Assembly: GCA_050261415.1 (NCBI GenBank)
Contig: JBLNDG010000025.1
Location: forward strand, 1-40,128
Length of the DNA stretch: 40,128 nucleotides
Direction of reading: 5' to 3'
Origin: JBLNDG01 sp050261415
Lineage (GTDB): Bacteria > Bacillota > Clostridia > Lutisporales > Lutisporaceae
Below are positions 15,244 to 22,847 of this stretch, piece by piece; the stretch's first letter is position 1, and each line of letters begins with the position of its first letter. A model generated the notes under the pieces. The model was given only the letters and a program-made list of their open reading frames with translations, was not told the DNA's origin and made no database searches. The translations under genes were made by a program, and so were the position numbers.

Positions 15244-16137
15244 TTACATATTTTTAAGGATTTTTTGTATAGTTTCGTATATATACATTGCTGCTGACTT
15301 GCAGGCGACTTTGCCTGGGATTCCTAGAGCATGCATTACTTTGAGTTTTTTCTCCTCTGCATACTTAAAATCAACCCCCCCAGGTGTTGATGCCAGATCA
15401 AGAATGAAAACATCCGTCCTGACCTTTTCCAGCATATTGCTGTCCAGTATAAGCGCAGGCACCGTATTTACGATTATGTCCATTTCGCCTATATATCTCT
15501 CCAGTTCCCATAAGGGTACTGCCTCCATTCTTTTTGCATATATCCATGTCAGGTCGGATTCTTTACGTGCTTCTACAAAAGTATGAGCCCCCAATGAATT
15601 CAAGTATTTTGACAAAAGTTTTCCGATTCTTCCATAGCCAAGCACCAGTACCTTGCTTTCAAAGAGTGTTTTCGCCGTTTCATTGATAATAATCGCCAGG
15701 GCTCCTTCTGCAGTAGGGATAGTATTCAGGATCTGGTAGCTCTCTTCATTGTAATAATCAATATAATTTACCCCCAGTTTCCTGGCAAGTTCCCTTGAAT
15801 AGTTGTTGATTGCCCCCACCAGAAGCACCTGATCGTGACGCAGCTTTGCAAACAGTTCCTCAATATAAATATCCTTGCCTGAATACTTTGTATTTATTTT
15901 TGTAACGTCTTTTGAAAACGGTACAGGGCATATGATTATATCCGATTTGTCCAACGCTTCTTCAAAGCTCCCATAGTTAAGAATTCCTTCTATGCACTTT
16001 TGGTCCATCCCATAGGTACAGATATCATTGCCGTTATGCCTGTATAACACAGCAAGTTCCGAAAGCCGCTCATCTCCGCCCAGTATAAGGAACCTTGGTT
16101 GTTTAGCTATTTCATTGCCCGAAGCAGTGTTCTGCAT
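15244..16137 (-). CDS. dpaA: Dipicolinate synthase subunit A
   Basis: DpaA/SpoVFA is the NAD(P)-binding subunit of dipicolinate synthase. The 297-residue protein has an N-terminal Rossmann-like domain (RFLILGGDERLSELAVLY) and a second dinucleotide-binding domain with VLVLGYGRIGKLLSKYL near residue 160. It also has FILDLASTPGGVDFKYAE near 245 and ends with CKSAAMYIYETI, all typical of SpoVFA. The ATG follows GGAGG with 7 bases between. It is separated from ymxH by a terminator and preceded by a sigma-K-like promoter, so it starts its own late-sporulation operon dpaA-dpaB(-dapG). Confidence 0.95.
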   Translation of the reverse strand: MQNTASGNEIAKQPRFLILGGDERLSELAVLYRHNGNDICTYGMDQKCIEGILNYGSFEEALDKSDIIICPVPFSKDVTKINTKYSGKDIYIEELFAKLRHDQVLLVGAINNYSRELARKLGVNYIDYYNEESYQILNTIPTAEGALAIIINETAKTLFESKVLVLGYGRIGKLLSKYLNSLGAHTFVEARKESDLTWIYAKRMEAVPLWELERYIGEMDIIVNTVPALILDSNMLEKVRTDVFILDLASTPGGVDFKYAEEKKLKVMHALGIPGKVACKSAAMYIYETIQKILKNM

Positions 16138-16166
16138 AATGATTCCTCCAACTTTTAAAACTATTA

Positions 16167-16194
16167 TATAATATGTCGTTCAATCTCATGGCGT
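16167..16194 (-). promoter_or_regulatory. Sigma-K-like promoter of dpaA
   Basis: Minus strand: CATATTATA (16175-16167) fits the sigma-K -10 CATANNNTA, with AC (16194-16193) 17 bp upstream as the minimal -35. In B. subtilis the spoVF operon is known to be sigma-K dependent, so the match is in the expected place. A TATAAT-like sequence overlaps it. Confidence 0.55.
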
Positions 16195-16210
16195 GATTGT
16201 CTAAAGAAAA

Positions 16211-16241
16211 GGGTTATAAAACCTTTCCGGTTTTATAACCC
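16211..16241. terminator. Strong hairpin terminator between ymxH and dpaA
   Basis: A perfect 13-bp stem, GGGTTATAAAACC with GGTTTTATAACCC, and a 5-base loop. On the minus strand it is followed by TTTTCTTT, so it ends transcripts coming from mlpA-dut-ymxH. It also has TTT on the plus strand. Confidence 0.85.
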
Positions 16242-16249
16242 TTTAAATC

Positions 16250-16311
16250 GTGGACATTCTACCAAAGTAGAATCAGTCAAAAGTGAGGGGGCTCGATGCC
16301 TCCGAACTTTT
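16250..16311 (+). repeat. Two-hairpin repeat, copy 1
   Basis: 62 bp, the same as 33784-33723 read on the minus strand in 57 positions. Hairpin 1 is ATTCTAC-CAAA-GTAGAAT. Hairpin 2 is AAAAGT, GA, GGGGGC, loop TCGAT, GCCTCC, GA, ACTTTT. Copy 1 is on the plus strand, opposite to the genes around it. See the findings for the covariation with copy 2. Confidence 0.88.
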
Positions 16312-16315
16312 ATTA

Positions 16316-16564
16316 TTACTTGAGTATGTCTGCAAAATCGATTATTATCATGTCGTTCCCGACCTTTTTTATCCTCTCCCACGGAATCTCCAGATACCTC
16401 CTGTCGATGAAAAAAGCAAGAGAACCCTTGTTTTCCGGCACTATAAGAGATTTTATCTTTCCTGTCTCACTGTCCAGTACGAGGTCGCAATCACCAAGGA
16501 AACCCAATCTCTCACAGTCAGGAAGCGAAACAATTTCCTTACCGCTCAGCTTGCTGAACCTCAT
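16316..16564 (-). CDS. ymxH: PRC-barrel sporulation protein YlmC/YmxH
   Basis: A small 82-residue protein that is essentially one PRC-barrel domain. RFSKLSGKEIVSLPDCERLG opens it, followed by the beta-rich core with KSLIVPEN and YLEIPWERIKKVGNDMIIID. Members of this YlmC/YmxH group are common in spore formers and are often linked to sporulation genes, but no molecular function is known. The position between mlpA and the dipicolinate genes is that of B. subtilis ymxH. The ATG follows GGGGTGAT. The 74-bp gap to dut holds no obvious promoter. Confidence 0.88.
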   Translation of the reverse strand: MRFSKLSGKEIVSLPDCERLGFLGDCDLVLDSETGKIKSLIVPENKGSLAFFIDRRYLEIPWERIKKVGNDMIIIDFADILK

Positions 16565-16638
16565 TTGTCATCACCCCATAAATATAAATATCACAAAACC
16601 TTATATATTTATATTATAGGCAAAGACAAATATTCCAA

Positions 16639-17094
16639 TTACTTACCGGTTGACCCGAAGCCCCCGCTGCCTCTTTCAGTTTCCGCCAGTTCAGAAACTT
16701 CCCTGAAAGCAGCAGTAAAGACCGGCATGAATACTATTTGTGCAATTCTGTCCCCGTTTTTTACTATATAATCATTCTTACCATGGTTTATGACCGGACA
16801 AATTATCTCTCCTGTGTAATCTGAATCAATAACACCGACGCAATTTGCAAGAGAAACTCCGTGTTTGCTTGAAAGCCCGCTCCTTGGGAATACAAAGCCC
16901 GCTATACCGATATCGGGTATTTGAATTGCGATGCCTGTCGGTACTTTAACTATCTCCCCGGGTTTGACAAGAATATCCCTGTCGATGCATGCGCTTAAAT
17001 CCATTCCTGCTGAGCCTTTGGTTGCATAGGCCGGCTCTTTTGCTTTCACATCTCCAAGGCTTGCCCTAACATAGTTTATAACAATTTCTCCCAT
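16639..17094 (-). CDS. dut: Deoxyuridine 5'-triphosphate nucleotidohydrolase
   Basis: dUTPase hydrolyses dUTP to dUMP and pyrophosphate, keeping uracil out of DNA and supplying dTMP synthesis. The 151-residue protein has all five motifs of the homotrimeric family: AGMDLSA near 28, PRSGLSSKHGV near 70, VGVIDSDYTGEI near 85, NGDRIAQIVF near 114, and the C-terminal RGSGGFGSTGK. The ATG follows GGAGG with 7 bases between. Its placement between the M16 peptidase and ymxH differs from Bacillus but fits one transcription unit with both. Confidence 0.96.
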   Translation of the reverse strand: MGEIVINYVRASLGDVKAKEPAYATKGSAGMDLSACIDRDILVKPGEIVKVPTGIAIQIPDIGIAGFVFPRSGLSSKHGVSLANCVGVIDSDYTGEIICPVINHGKNDYIVKNGDRIAQIVFMPVFTAAFREVSELAETERGSGGFGSTGK

Positions 17095-17125
17095 TGAATT
17101 ACCTCCTCAGTTTTCCTATGAAAAA

Positions 17126-17142
17126 GCAGCTTATTAAGCTGC
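17126..17142 (-). terminator. Short hairpin between the M16 peptidase and dut
   Basis: A 7-bp stem, GCAGCTT with AAGCTGC, and a 3-base loop, followed on the minus strand by TTTTTC. It starts right after the peptidase stop and ends before the dut ribosome binding site, so it may terminate part of the transcripts. Confidence 0.6.
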
Positions 17143-17145
17143 CTT

Positions 17146-18402
17146 CTATTTCAATATTTCCTTTATGTCTATATCCTTTTCAACGCTTCCTATTACAACT
17201 GCGCCCATGTTTTCCGTATCGAACAAAGTGCTTATTATGCTGTTGACGCTCTCCATATCCACCTTGTCTATCTTTTCAAGTATTTCTGCAGGCGCATATA
17301 TCCTTTCAAGCAAGAGCTCCGATTTGCCTATCGAAATCATCCTTCCGCTCGTGCTCTCAAGGCCCAGGGTATAGCTTCCCTTGAGCTGTTCCTTTGAATC
17401 GTATAGTTCTTCCTCAGTAATCCCGTTTTTCTTAATGTTATATATCTCTTCCATTATAAGCTGTGCAACACTCTTTAAATGTGAAGGCTTCGATCCGGCA
17501 TATATGGAGAACAGTCCGCAGTCTTCAAAGGAGGAAGGATATGAAAATACTGAATAAGCAAGCCCTTTATCCTCTCTTATATTCTGGAACAATCTTGAAC
17601 TCATAGCCCCGCCGAATACATTATTGACTACAAGCATGGGGTAGAAGTCTTTGCTTTTTATATCTATCCCGTTGAAGCCCATACAGAGATGAACCTGCTC
17701 TGTTTTTTTATTCTTGACTGTATATTCAGAAGTGAAATCCGGCCTTAATATTTGAACTCCGCCATATGGCACTCTCGCAGCTTTTTCAAAATATGCCTTT
17801 ATCTTTTTTACTGCATCCCTGTGCTTGAAATTACCTACTACAGATATTACAGTATTTTCAGGTATATAGTTTTCATTGAAATACGCCACGATTTTGTCCC
17901 TGTCGAGATTATTCAGGGACTGTTCCGTCCCCAGGATTGACATGCCCAAGGGATTACCGGACCAGACAACCTGACTGAACAGGTCATGAACCAAATCCTC
18001 AGGAGAATCCTCGTACATGTTTATCTCTTCCATTACAACTCCACGCTCTTTGTCTATCTCCTCCGTAGAGAAGTTGGAATGGAAAAACATATCCGCCAAA
18101 ACATCCAATGCTATATCAAAGTGGGTATCCAAAACCTTTGCATAAAAGCAGGTACATTCCTTTGAAGTGAAAGCATTGAGCTGGCCCCCGATCTTATCTA
18201 TGGATGTTGCGATATCCTTTGCAGTTCTATCCTTTGTGCCCTTAAAAAGCATATGTTCAATAAAATGGGATATCCCGTTATTTTCTTCGTTTTCATAGCG
18301 GGAACCCACTTTGACCCATATACCAATAGACACAGAGTTCACATACGGTATCTCTTCTGTTACGATTCTTATTCCATTTATCAATAGTTCTTTCTGAAAC
18401 AT
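17146..18402 (-). CDS. mlpA: M16 family zinc metallopeptidase (MlpA/YmxG)
   Basis: A processing-peptidase-like enzyme of 418 residues. The inverted zinc motif H-x2-E-H is at residues 46-50 (GISHFIEHMLFKGT), and the distal glutamate lies in ERGVVMEEINMYEDSPEDL near 120. The C-terminal half has the conserved R-x-Y-type segment (NIREDKGLAYSVFSYPSSFE). The ATG follows AGGAGG with 5 bases between. The order ylxY-mlpA-(dut)-ymxH-dpaA matches Bacillus, where the mlpA product is a processing-peptidase homologue linked to protease regulation; its substrate here is unknown. Confidence 0.92.
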   Translation of the reverse strand: MFQKELLINGIRIVTEEIPYVNSVSIGIWVKVGSRYENEENNGISHFIEHMLFKGTKDRTAKDIATSIDKIGGQLNAFTSKECTCFYAKVLDTHFDIALDVLADMFFHSNFSTEEIDKERGVVMEEINMYEDSPEDLVHDLFSQVVWSGNPLGMSILGTEQSLNNLDRDKIVAYFNENYIPENTVISVVGNFKHRDAVKKIKAYFEKAARVPYGGVQILRPDFTSEYTVKNKKTEQVHLCMGFNGIDIKSKDFYPMLVVNNVFGGAMSSRLFQNIREDKGLAYSVFSYPSSFEDCGLFSIYAGSKPSHLKSVAQLIMEEIYNIKKNGITEEELYDSKEQLKGSYTLGLESTSGRMISIGKSELLLERIYAPAEILEKIDKVDMESVNSIISTLFDTENMGAVVIGSVEKDIDIKEILK

Positions 18403-18503
18403 TTCTACCTCCTAAGGTCCTGCTTATTAAGCCGGTTTCTTCATATGCAGCAGCATAACCACTAAAAACAAGCCGAATATTTACGGTTTTAATTGTACAA
18501 TTC

Positions 18504-18532
18504 ATTATATATAATATGTACTTTTTTTTCAA
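18504..18532 (-). promoter_or_regulatory. Sigma-A promoter of mlpA-dut-ymxH
   Basis: Minus strand: TTGAAA (18532-18527), 17-bp spacer, perfect TATAAT (18509-18504). It leaves a leader of about 95 bases before mlpA. Confidence 0.75.
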
Positions 18533-18540
18533 TTATTTTT

Positions 18541-19248
18541 CTATTCCAGAACTTCACTGACAGTGCCGATTTTATAGCCATGCCCTTTAAGATTTTGTAT
18601 CATTGCCGGCAGTGCTTTTATAGTTACTTTTGTCGGATGCATGAGTACTATGGCCCCGTTGTGGTGCTTTTTTTCTATACGCTGGAGTATTTTACTGTAG
18701 TCTTTAGTGTTCCAGTCAATAGTATCAATACTCCACATTATTACCTTATACCCAATGGATTCGGCTGAGTCCACCACTGTTTGGTTCAAGTCCCCATAGG
18801 GAGGTGCAAAAAGAGTGGTTTTATAACCTGTAATACGTTTTACTACCTCCTCAGTCCTTGTAATCTCCTGCTGGTTAAGCCCCGGTGTCAGCTTACTGTG
18901 GTGCAGGTGCTTATAACCGTGGTTTCCAAGCTCATGCCCATCCTTGTAAATACTGCCTAGAAGCTCTTCATTTTTAGAAGCCCACTGTCCTCCTATAAAA
19001 AAGGTGATTTTAATATCATTTTCCTTGAATATCCTTAGCATTTCAGGCAGGTACTCTTCTCCCCACACAACGTTGCAGGCAAAAGCGACTATCTTTTTAT
19101 CATCTGCTCCTTTATATATGGGCTCATAATAATTCATTGTGTTTATGCTGATTGTCATCAAAGCGCTTATAAATATAACTGCAGCGGCTGCCATCAGAAG
19201 TAGAATAACAATTTTTCTCTTGCTGATTATTATTAGTCTGGTTTTCAA
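18541..19248 (-). CDS. ylxY: YlxY-like polysaccharide deacetylase-family sporulation protein
   Basis: 235 residues: a positively charged start, one membrane-spanning segment (about 9-32, signal anchor), then a NodB-like fold outside the membrane. The second metal motif is intact (GNHGYKHLHHS near 117), and LFAPPYGDLNQTV and the late IVLMHPTK are typical. But the first motif, TFDDG in active enzymes, reads VAFACNVVWGEEYLP here, so the catalytic Asp pair is missing. That is a feature of the YlxY subgroup, whose role in sporulation is suggested only by position (pnp-ylxY-mlpA). The start is a TTG after GGAGGG. Confidence 0.88.
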   Translation of the reverse strand: MKTRLIIISKRKIVILLLMAAAAVIFISALMTISINTMNYYEPIYKGADDKKIVAFACNVVWGEEYLPEMLRIFKENDIKITFFIGGQWASKNEELLGSIYKDGHELGNHGYKHLHHSKLTPGLNQQEITRTEEVVKRITGYKTTLFAPPYGDLNQTVVDSAESIGYKVIMWSIDTIDWNTKDYSKILQRIEKKHHNGAIVLMHPTKVTIKALPAMIQNLKGHGYKIGTVSEVLE

Positions 19249-19370
19249 GTCTATCCCTCCAAATATAAATTATATGGTCAAACATCAAATGCGCCGGGAA
19301 TTTGCCCATAGTAATTCATATTCAGAAAGAAAGTCCAAAATACAATTATTTTATTACCATATCCTTATTC

Positions 19371-19802
19371 CTAACCCCTTATTTTAAAAACAATAATCCC
19401 AACCGTCATTATAATAAGCCCCAAAAGCTTTGTATAATCAAACTTTATAGGAGTACTCCCAAATAGTCCGAACACATCAATGGCTGTAGCTACCAAAAGT
19501 TGGGTAACCAGCAGTACGGCAACTGTCATGGCTGCTCCCAAGGCAGCAATTCCTTTCATAACGCTGAATATTATCATGACTCCAAGAGCTCCTCCAAACA
19601 AATACAGCTTGTTTACCTCACCTATTCTTAAAAAACTTCCATTGCCGGCAAAAGTAAGAATTATTATGCTTAATGTCAACCCGGTAGCATGAACTACCGT
19701 ATTAGTTTCCCAAAAACCTATTTTCTCTCCCAAACGTGCATTGAAAATACCCTGAAGAGCGATAAATATACCGGCCAATATCGGAAAAATGATATTTCTC
19801 AC
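19371..19802 (-). CDS. Small DMT-superfamily membrane protein (YdcZ/DUF606 type)
   Basis: 143 residues with about five hydrophobic segments (3-20, 38-55, 65-85, 88-112, 123-141). The pattern is that of the YdcZ/DUF606 group of half-size drug/metabolite transporters, for instance LAGIFIALQGIFNARLGEKI at the start. Such proteins probably work as dimers; the substrate is unknown. The start is a GTG 11 bases after AAGGAGG. It is separated from the CPBP gene by a strong terminator, so it is transcribed on its own or from an unrecognised promoter in the 140-bp gap. Confidence 0.8.
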   Translation of the reverse strand: MRNIIFPILAGIFIALQGIFNARLGEKIGFWETNTVVHATGLTLSIIILTFAGNGSFLRIGEVNKLYLFGGALGVMIIFSVMKGIAALGAAMTVAVLLVTQLLVATAIDVFGLFGSTPIKFDYTKLLGLIIMTVGIIVFKIRG

Positions 19803-19893
19803 TAACGCTGCTACCTCCTTAAAATATGGTTATTCTTCAAATCCATTGCAAAAGTTCCTTTATATTGTTTTAATACCATTCTACCAGAAAACA

Positions 19894-19924
19894 AAAACCC
19901 TGCAAACTTAACCTGCAGGGTTTT
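19894..19924. terminator. Terminator after the CPBP protease gene
   Basis: An 11-bp perfect stem, AAAACCCTGCA with TGCAGGGTTTT, and a 9-base loop, followed on the minus strand by TTTTTGTTTTCT and on the plus strand by TTTTG. It can work in both directions. Confidence 0.85.
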
Positions 19925-19942
19925 GTTTTGATTCCACGTGCA

Positions 19943-20638
19943 TCATGGGGCAAAAATATTCCATAGTGAATGTATAATAATACTTCCGTATACTTTTCCG
20001 CTTTTTAACCTTACCAGTCCGACCAGCAAGCCGAGCACTATTCCTACTGCTACCTTAAATAAAAGCATAACTCTCAGATTGCCGGCAATGCCTTTTATGG
20101 AAAGTACGTAGTACAAAGAATCAAAATAGCCCAAATGCCATATACCAAACAATATTGTTACAATTGCCAAAACTGCTATCCTTGAATGCTTTCCTCCTGC
20201 TTGCTCCAGCCTGCTCCAGATATATCCCCTGAACAACAGCTCTTCAGATATCGGAACTACTATTCCAAAGCTTATATTGTTGACAAAGGTCTCCACACCA
20301 AAGGAATATGATGTGCAAACCAGCATCAGTACTATTGCAGCACCTGAATAATACAACAGTCTGCCGTATTTTGAATCATTAACAGATTTTAATCCCAAGC
20401 TTTCCCTATCGGGTCTCAAAAATGCAAGCATCAAACAAGCTACAATAATAAACGTTACTGAAGAAATAATCCTGTAGGCAAAGATACTCTGCCTGTCCCA
20501 AAATAATTCAACCAGCAGCTTATCTATGCATAACCTTACTGCTTGCACTACAGCAATAAGCACTAAAACACGGCCTATTACATTGATATATGTATTTCTT
20601 ATCTTGCTTTTAGTTTTATATTGTATTTCTTCCGACAT
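19943..20638 (-). CDS. CPBP-family intramembrane metalloprotease (Abi/CAAX type)
   Basis: 231 residues, strongly hydrophobic with six to eight membrane segments. The CPBP signature is complete: E-E-x3-R in VPISEELLFRGYIW near residue 137, FGIWHLGYFD near 170, and HSLWN at the very C-terminus. These glutamates and histidines form the metal site of Rce1-like proteases. Bacterial members take part in bacteriocin immunity or peptide maturation; no partner peptide is visible here. I chose the ATG at 20638 (MSEEIQYKTKS) because GGGAG precedes it by 8 bases. It is 25 bp after the GNAT gene and is likely cotranscribed. Confidence 0.9.
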   Translation of the reverse strand: MSEEIQYKTKSKIRNTYINVIGRVLVLIAVVQAVRLCIDKLLVELFWDRQSIFAYRIISSVTFIIVACLMLAFLRPDRESLGLKSVNDSKYGRLLYYSGAAIVLMLVCTSYSFGVETFVNNISFGIVVPISEELLFRGYIWSRLEQAGGKHSRIAVLAIVTILFGIWHLGYFDSLYYVLSIKGIAGNLRVMLLFKVAVGIVLGLLVGLVRLKSGKVYGSIIIHSLWNIFAP

Positions 20639-20663
20639 CCAAACATCTCCCAAACTAGTGGTT

Positions 20664-21086
20664 TTATTCTATAAAGCCCATTTTTTCCATTACCTCCTCA
20701 TTTCTGAACAAGGCCATTGCTGTCAGCATCCTCCTGAAGCCCAGCTTCTCATAGAAGCCTTCTTTTCCCGGTGAAGCAAACAGAATGAAATTACATTGAG
20801 GCAGTGATTCTGTAATATTGCTCACAATTAGTCTGCCTATTCCCTTCCCCTGGTATTCCGGCAGGACTGCAACGTCATAAATCGCCCCCTGGTATTCTCC
20901 ATCCGAAAGTGCGCGGCCAAAACCGACCATTTTGCTGTCGTCAAACACGAATACAACCCTATAGCTTTTTTCAAAAGCTTTCCTATGTACTTCACCTTCA
21001 TGATATCCCATTCCAACCCTTTTCAGAGTATCGGATACCAGGTCCCAATCAATATTTGAACAATTCTCTTGTATTTTTATATTCAT
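20664..21086 (-). CDS. GNAT-family N-acetyltransferase
   Basis: 140 residues with the standard acetyl-CoA binding motif A (VAVLPEYQGKGIGRLIVSNI, residues 72-91). The preceding beta strand YQGAIYDV and the closing FYEKLGFRRM are also typical. The substrate cannot be inferred. The ATG follows AAGGA with 9 bases between. It is part of the accessory group between pnp and ylxY. Confidence 0.9.
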   Translation of the reverse strand: MNIKIQENCSNIDWDLVSDTLKRVGMGYHEGEVHRKAFEKSYRVVFVFDDSKMVGFGRALSDGEYQGAIYDVAVLPEYQGKGIGRLIVSNITESLPQCNFILFASPGKEGFYEKLGFRRMLTAMALFRNEEVMEKMGFIE

Positions 21087-21135
21087 CAGCTTTCATCCTT
21101 TCAGAGCTATCTATCATTGCCATGCCTAAAACTAC

Positions 21136-21615
21136 CTATTCTGTTTTCATTATTGCTTCGATATTCTCCAATAAATATTTCTTGCCCTTATCATTGATTA
21201 CAACTGCCTCATACTCAACACCGTTGAATACTCTTTTTTCGCTTTCGAGCCCATAGCTTGCAGAATTTGCGTTAACAACCGTTTTCTTTTTTCCGCCCTC
21301 GCCAATTTCTTCACCAAGTATCCCAAGCATTTTTAATTTCTTGTTCAACTCTACACCTGTAAGTTTTTTGCTAATACTCTCATCTACGCAGAGGTTTACA
21401 CATCGTGAAAACTCATTTACTCCTATTATCCATGTGCCAAGCTTTAATATTTCAGACAGCTTTTGCTCCAGTTCCTTATCTGATATAGGGACCCACCCCG
21501 GCTTTCAGAACAGCTTGTCCAAATGATAAACTTCGATTCCCAGAATACTTCCCAACTTGCGTGCAAGTGTCGATTTACCTGCGCCCCCAGAGCCTACGAT
21601 GGCAATTTTCTTCAA
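21136..21615 (-). pseudogene. Broken P-loop kinase (topology-modulation/FlaR-like) fused to an unknown C-terminus
   Basis: From a TTG at 21615, just after the methyltransferase stop, the frame reads K-K-I-A-I-V-G-S-G-G-A-G-K-S-T-L-A-R-K-L (Walker A). It continues with GIEVYHLDKLF, then a TGA (21507-21505), and resumes as KPGWVPISDKELEQKL. In intact relatives a Trp stands where the TGA is, so a TGG to TGA change is the simplest explanation. The frame stays open to 21136, but after WIIG the sequence no longer looks like a nucleotide kinase. The last part (LNKKLKMLGILGEE to the end KGKKYLLENIEAIMKTE) resembles the small C-terminal modules of phage regulatory proteins. That tail could alternatively be an independent 70-residue frame starting at TTG 21348, but it has no ribosome binding site. 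Confidence 0.7.
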
Positions 21616-21621
21616 CAATTA

Positions 21622-22266
21622 TCACTTCTTCTTTCCGTGAACAAAATAATGCCAACTGTTTGAATCATTGAATATATCTTCAATATGCCTAATCCTGATT
21701 ATATCAAAGTTTTTCAATATACTGCGAACTCCGTCAAGATCCGTATAAAAATGCGGTACATCAATCTCAGGTTCTTCAGTCTTAATTATTGTATTTTCAT
21801 CAATTCTTATATAGTCCTTCCGGCTAAAGGACGGACTGCACTTTGAACACAAGGTGATAAAGAACTCTCCACCGCTTTTCAGCACCCTTTCGAGCTCTTT
21901 GACAATTGCCTTAATCCCTTCAGTATCTGTATGAGATATCACATGGTAAGCCAAAAGGCAATCGAACATATCTGAACTATAAGGCAAATTATTTATATCC
22001 CCTATGGTTGTCCTGATATTCAGCCCCAACTTTTCAGCTTTCCTGTTCAAATTATTTATTCCATCTTCCGATAAATCAAGGCTGTATGTTTCAAACCCGT
22101 TCTCTGCAAAGAAAACAGAATGTCTTCCAAGTCCGCAGCCCAAGTCCAAAAAATATTTGAAGCCCTTTTCCTTCCACCTGCTTGCATAGTAATATACATC
22201 CTCAGATGGTGTACTCCAGAAGTCATCCCTTACCTCTGCCCAATTCCATTCTTTTGATTTTATCAT
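21622..22266 (-). CDS. Class I SAM-dependent methyltransferase
   Basis: 214 residues. Motif I is FLDLGCGLGRHSVFFAENG near 41-59, the acidic ribose-binding residue follows in YSLDLSEDG, and the post-I stretch has TIGDINNLPYSSDMFDCLLAYHVISH near 88-113. This is the type-11-like fold; the methyl acceptor is not predictable. The ATG follows GGAGGAG. It sits 25 bp after the Cys-rich gene and 7 bp before the broken kinase gene, within one apparent operon. Confidence 0.88.
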   Translation of the reverse strand: MIKSKEWNWAEVRDDFWSTPSEDVYYYASRWKEKGFKYFLDLGCGLGRHSVFFAENGFETYSLDLSEDGINNLNRKAEKLGLNIRTTIGDINNLPYSSDMFDCLLAYHVISHTDTEGIKAIVKELERVLKSGGEFFITLCSKCSPSFSRKDYIRIDENTIIKTEEPEIDVPHFYTDLDGVRSILKNFDIIRIRHIEDIFNDSNSWHYFVHGKKK

Positions 22267-22291
22267 GGCACTCCTCCGTTTTAGGTAATTA

Positions 22292-22765
22292 TTATCCCTT
22301 TAGATATTTACTTAAGCGTTCCCATAGTCCAATCATTTTTCCCCATTTTTTGATCAGCTCCTGTCCTGCCGATGTATTCCAATCCTTTTCAATATCCAGA
22401 TGGCATTGCTGCCCCTGCCCTGCGCGCTCATGATGACAGAAACGGCACTCCAGGGGCATGAAAGCTTTCCCGTGAAGCTCACATAAATTATCCTCAAGGA
22501 AATTACAGCCCTGATGGGCATAGATATTCAAGGCGATTCCTCCCTCACAGCCTTTAAAAGCCGGGGAAAGAACACCGAAAGTCAGTTCTGGCGCTATTTC
22601 AAGCATCATACGATCTGCGTAACCTGCATCGATTGCTGCAACTGCCTCCTCAACAGTCCACCACCCGGGACGTCTGCAGTATTGCAGGCATATTTCACAA
22701 CTACATGGAGGTGAAGCCGGATATTTCTCCTTAAGTGTTTTTTTATTTTTTCGCTTCCCTTTCAT
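22292..22765 (-). CDS. Cysteine-rich protein with a YkgJ-like metal-binding pattern
   Basis: 157 residues with a basic start (KGKRKNKKTLKEK). Cysteines are spaced C-S-C-E-I-C-L-Q-Y-C near residue 21, then KGCEGG, GCNFLEDNLCELHG, LECRFCHHER and QQCHLD. The phrase RRPGWWTVEEAVAAIDAGY after the first cluster and the G-C-x-F-L-x4-C-x-L-H pattern resemble the zinc- or iron-chelating YkgJ-type proteins. Function is unknown. The ATG follows GAGGCGG. It lies between the racemase and the methyltransferase genes. Confidence 0.75.
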   Translation of the reverse strand: MKGKRKNKKTLKEKYPASPPCSCEICLQYCRRPGWWTVEEAVAAIDAGYADRMMLEIAPELTFGVLSPAFKGCEGGIALNIYAHQGCNFLEDNLCELHGKAFMPLECRFCHHERAGQGQQCHLDIEKDWNTSAGQELIKKWGKMIGLWERLSKYLKG

Positions 22766-22847
22766 AACAATCCGCCTCTACGAATTAACTTTAGCGATAA
22801 TTGTTCAGGACATTTCCACTTAAGCTTTAAACCGGACAGCAAACGGG

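Noticed and set aside
16250..16311. T-arm-like GGTTCGATACC motif (in the copies) as a tRNA or tmRNA remnant
   Set aside because: No acceptor, D or anticodon arm surrounds it, and the stem continues with an internal GA loop and an A/U-rich base unlike tRNA.
21505..21507. In-frame TGA as selenocysteine or a changed genetic code
   Set aside because: Relatives have Trp at this place, no SECIS-like hairpin was seen, and TGA is used as a normal stop elsewhere in the window (for example rbfA and nrnA).
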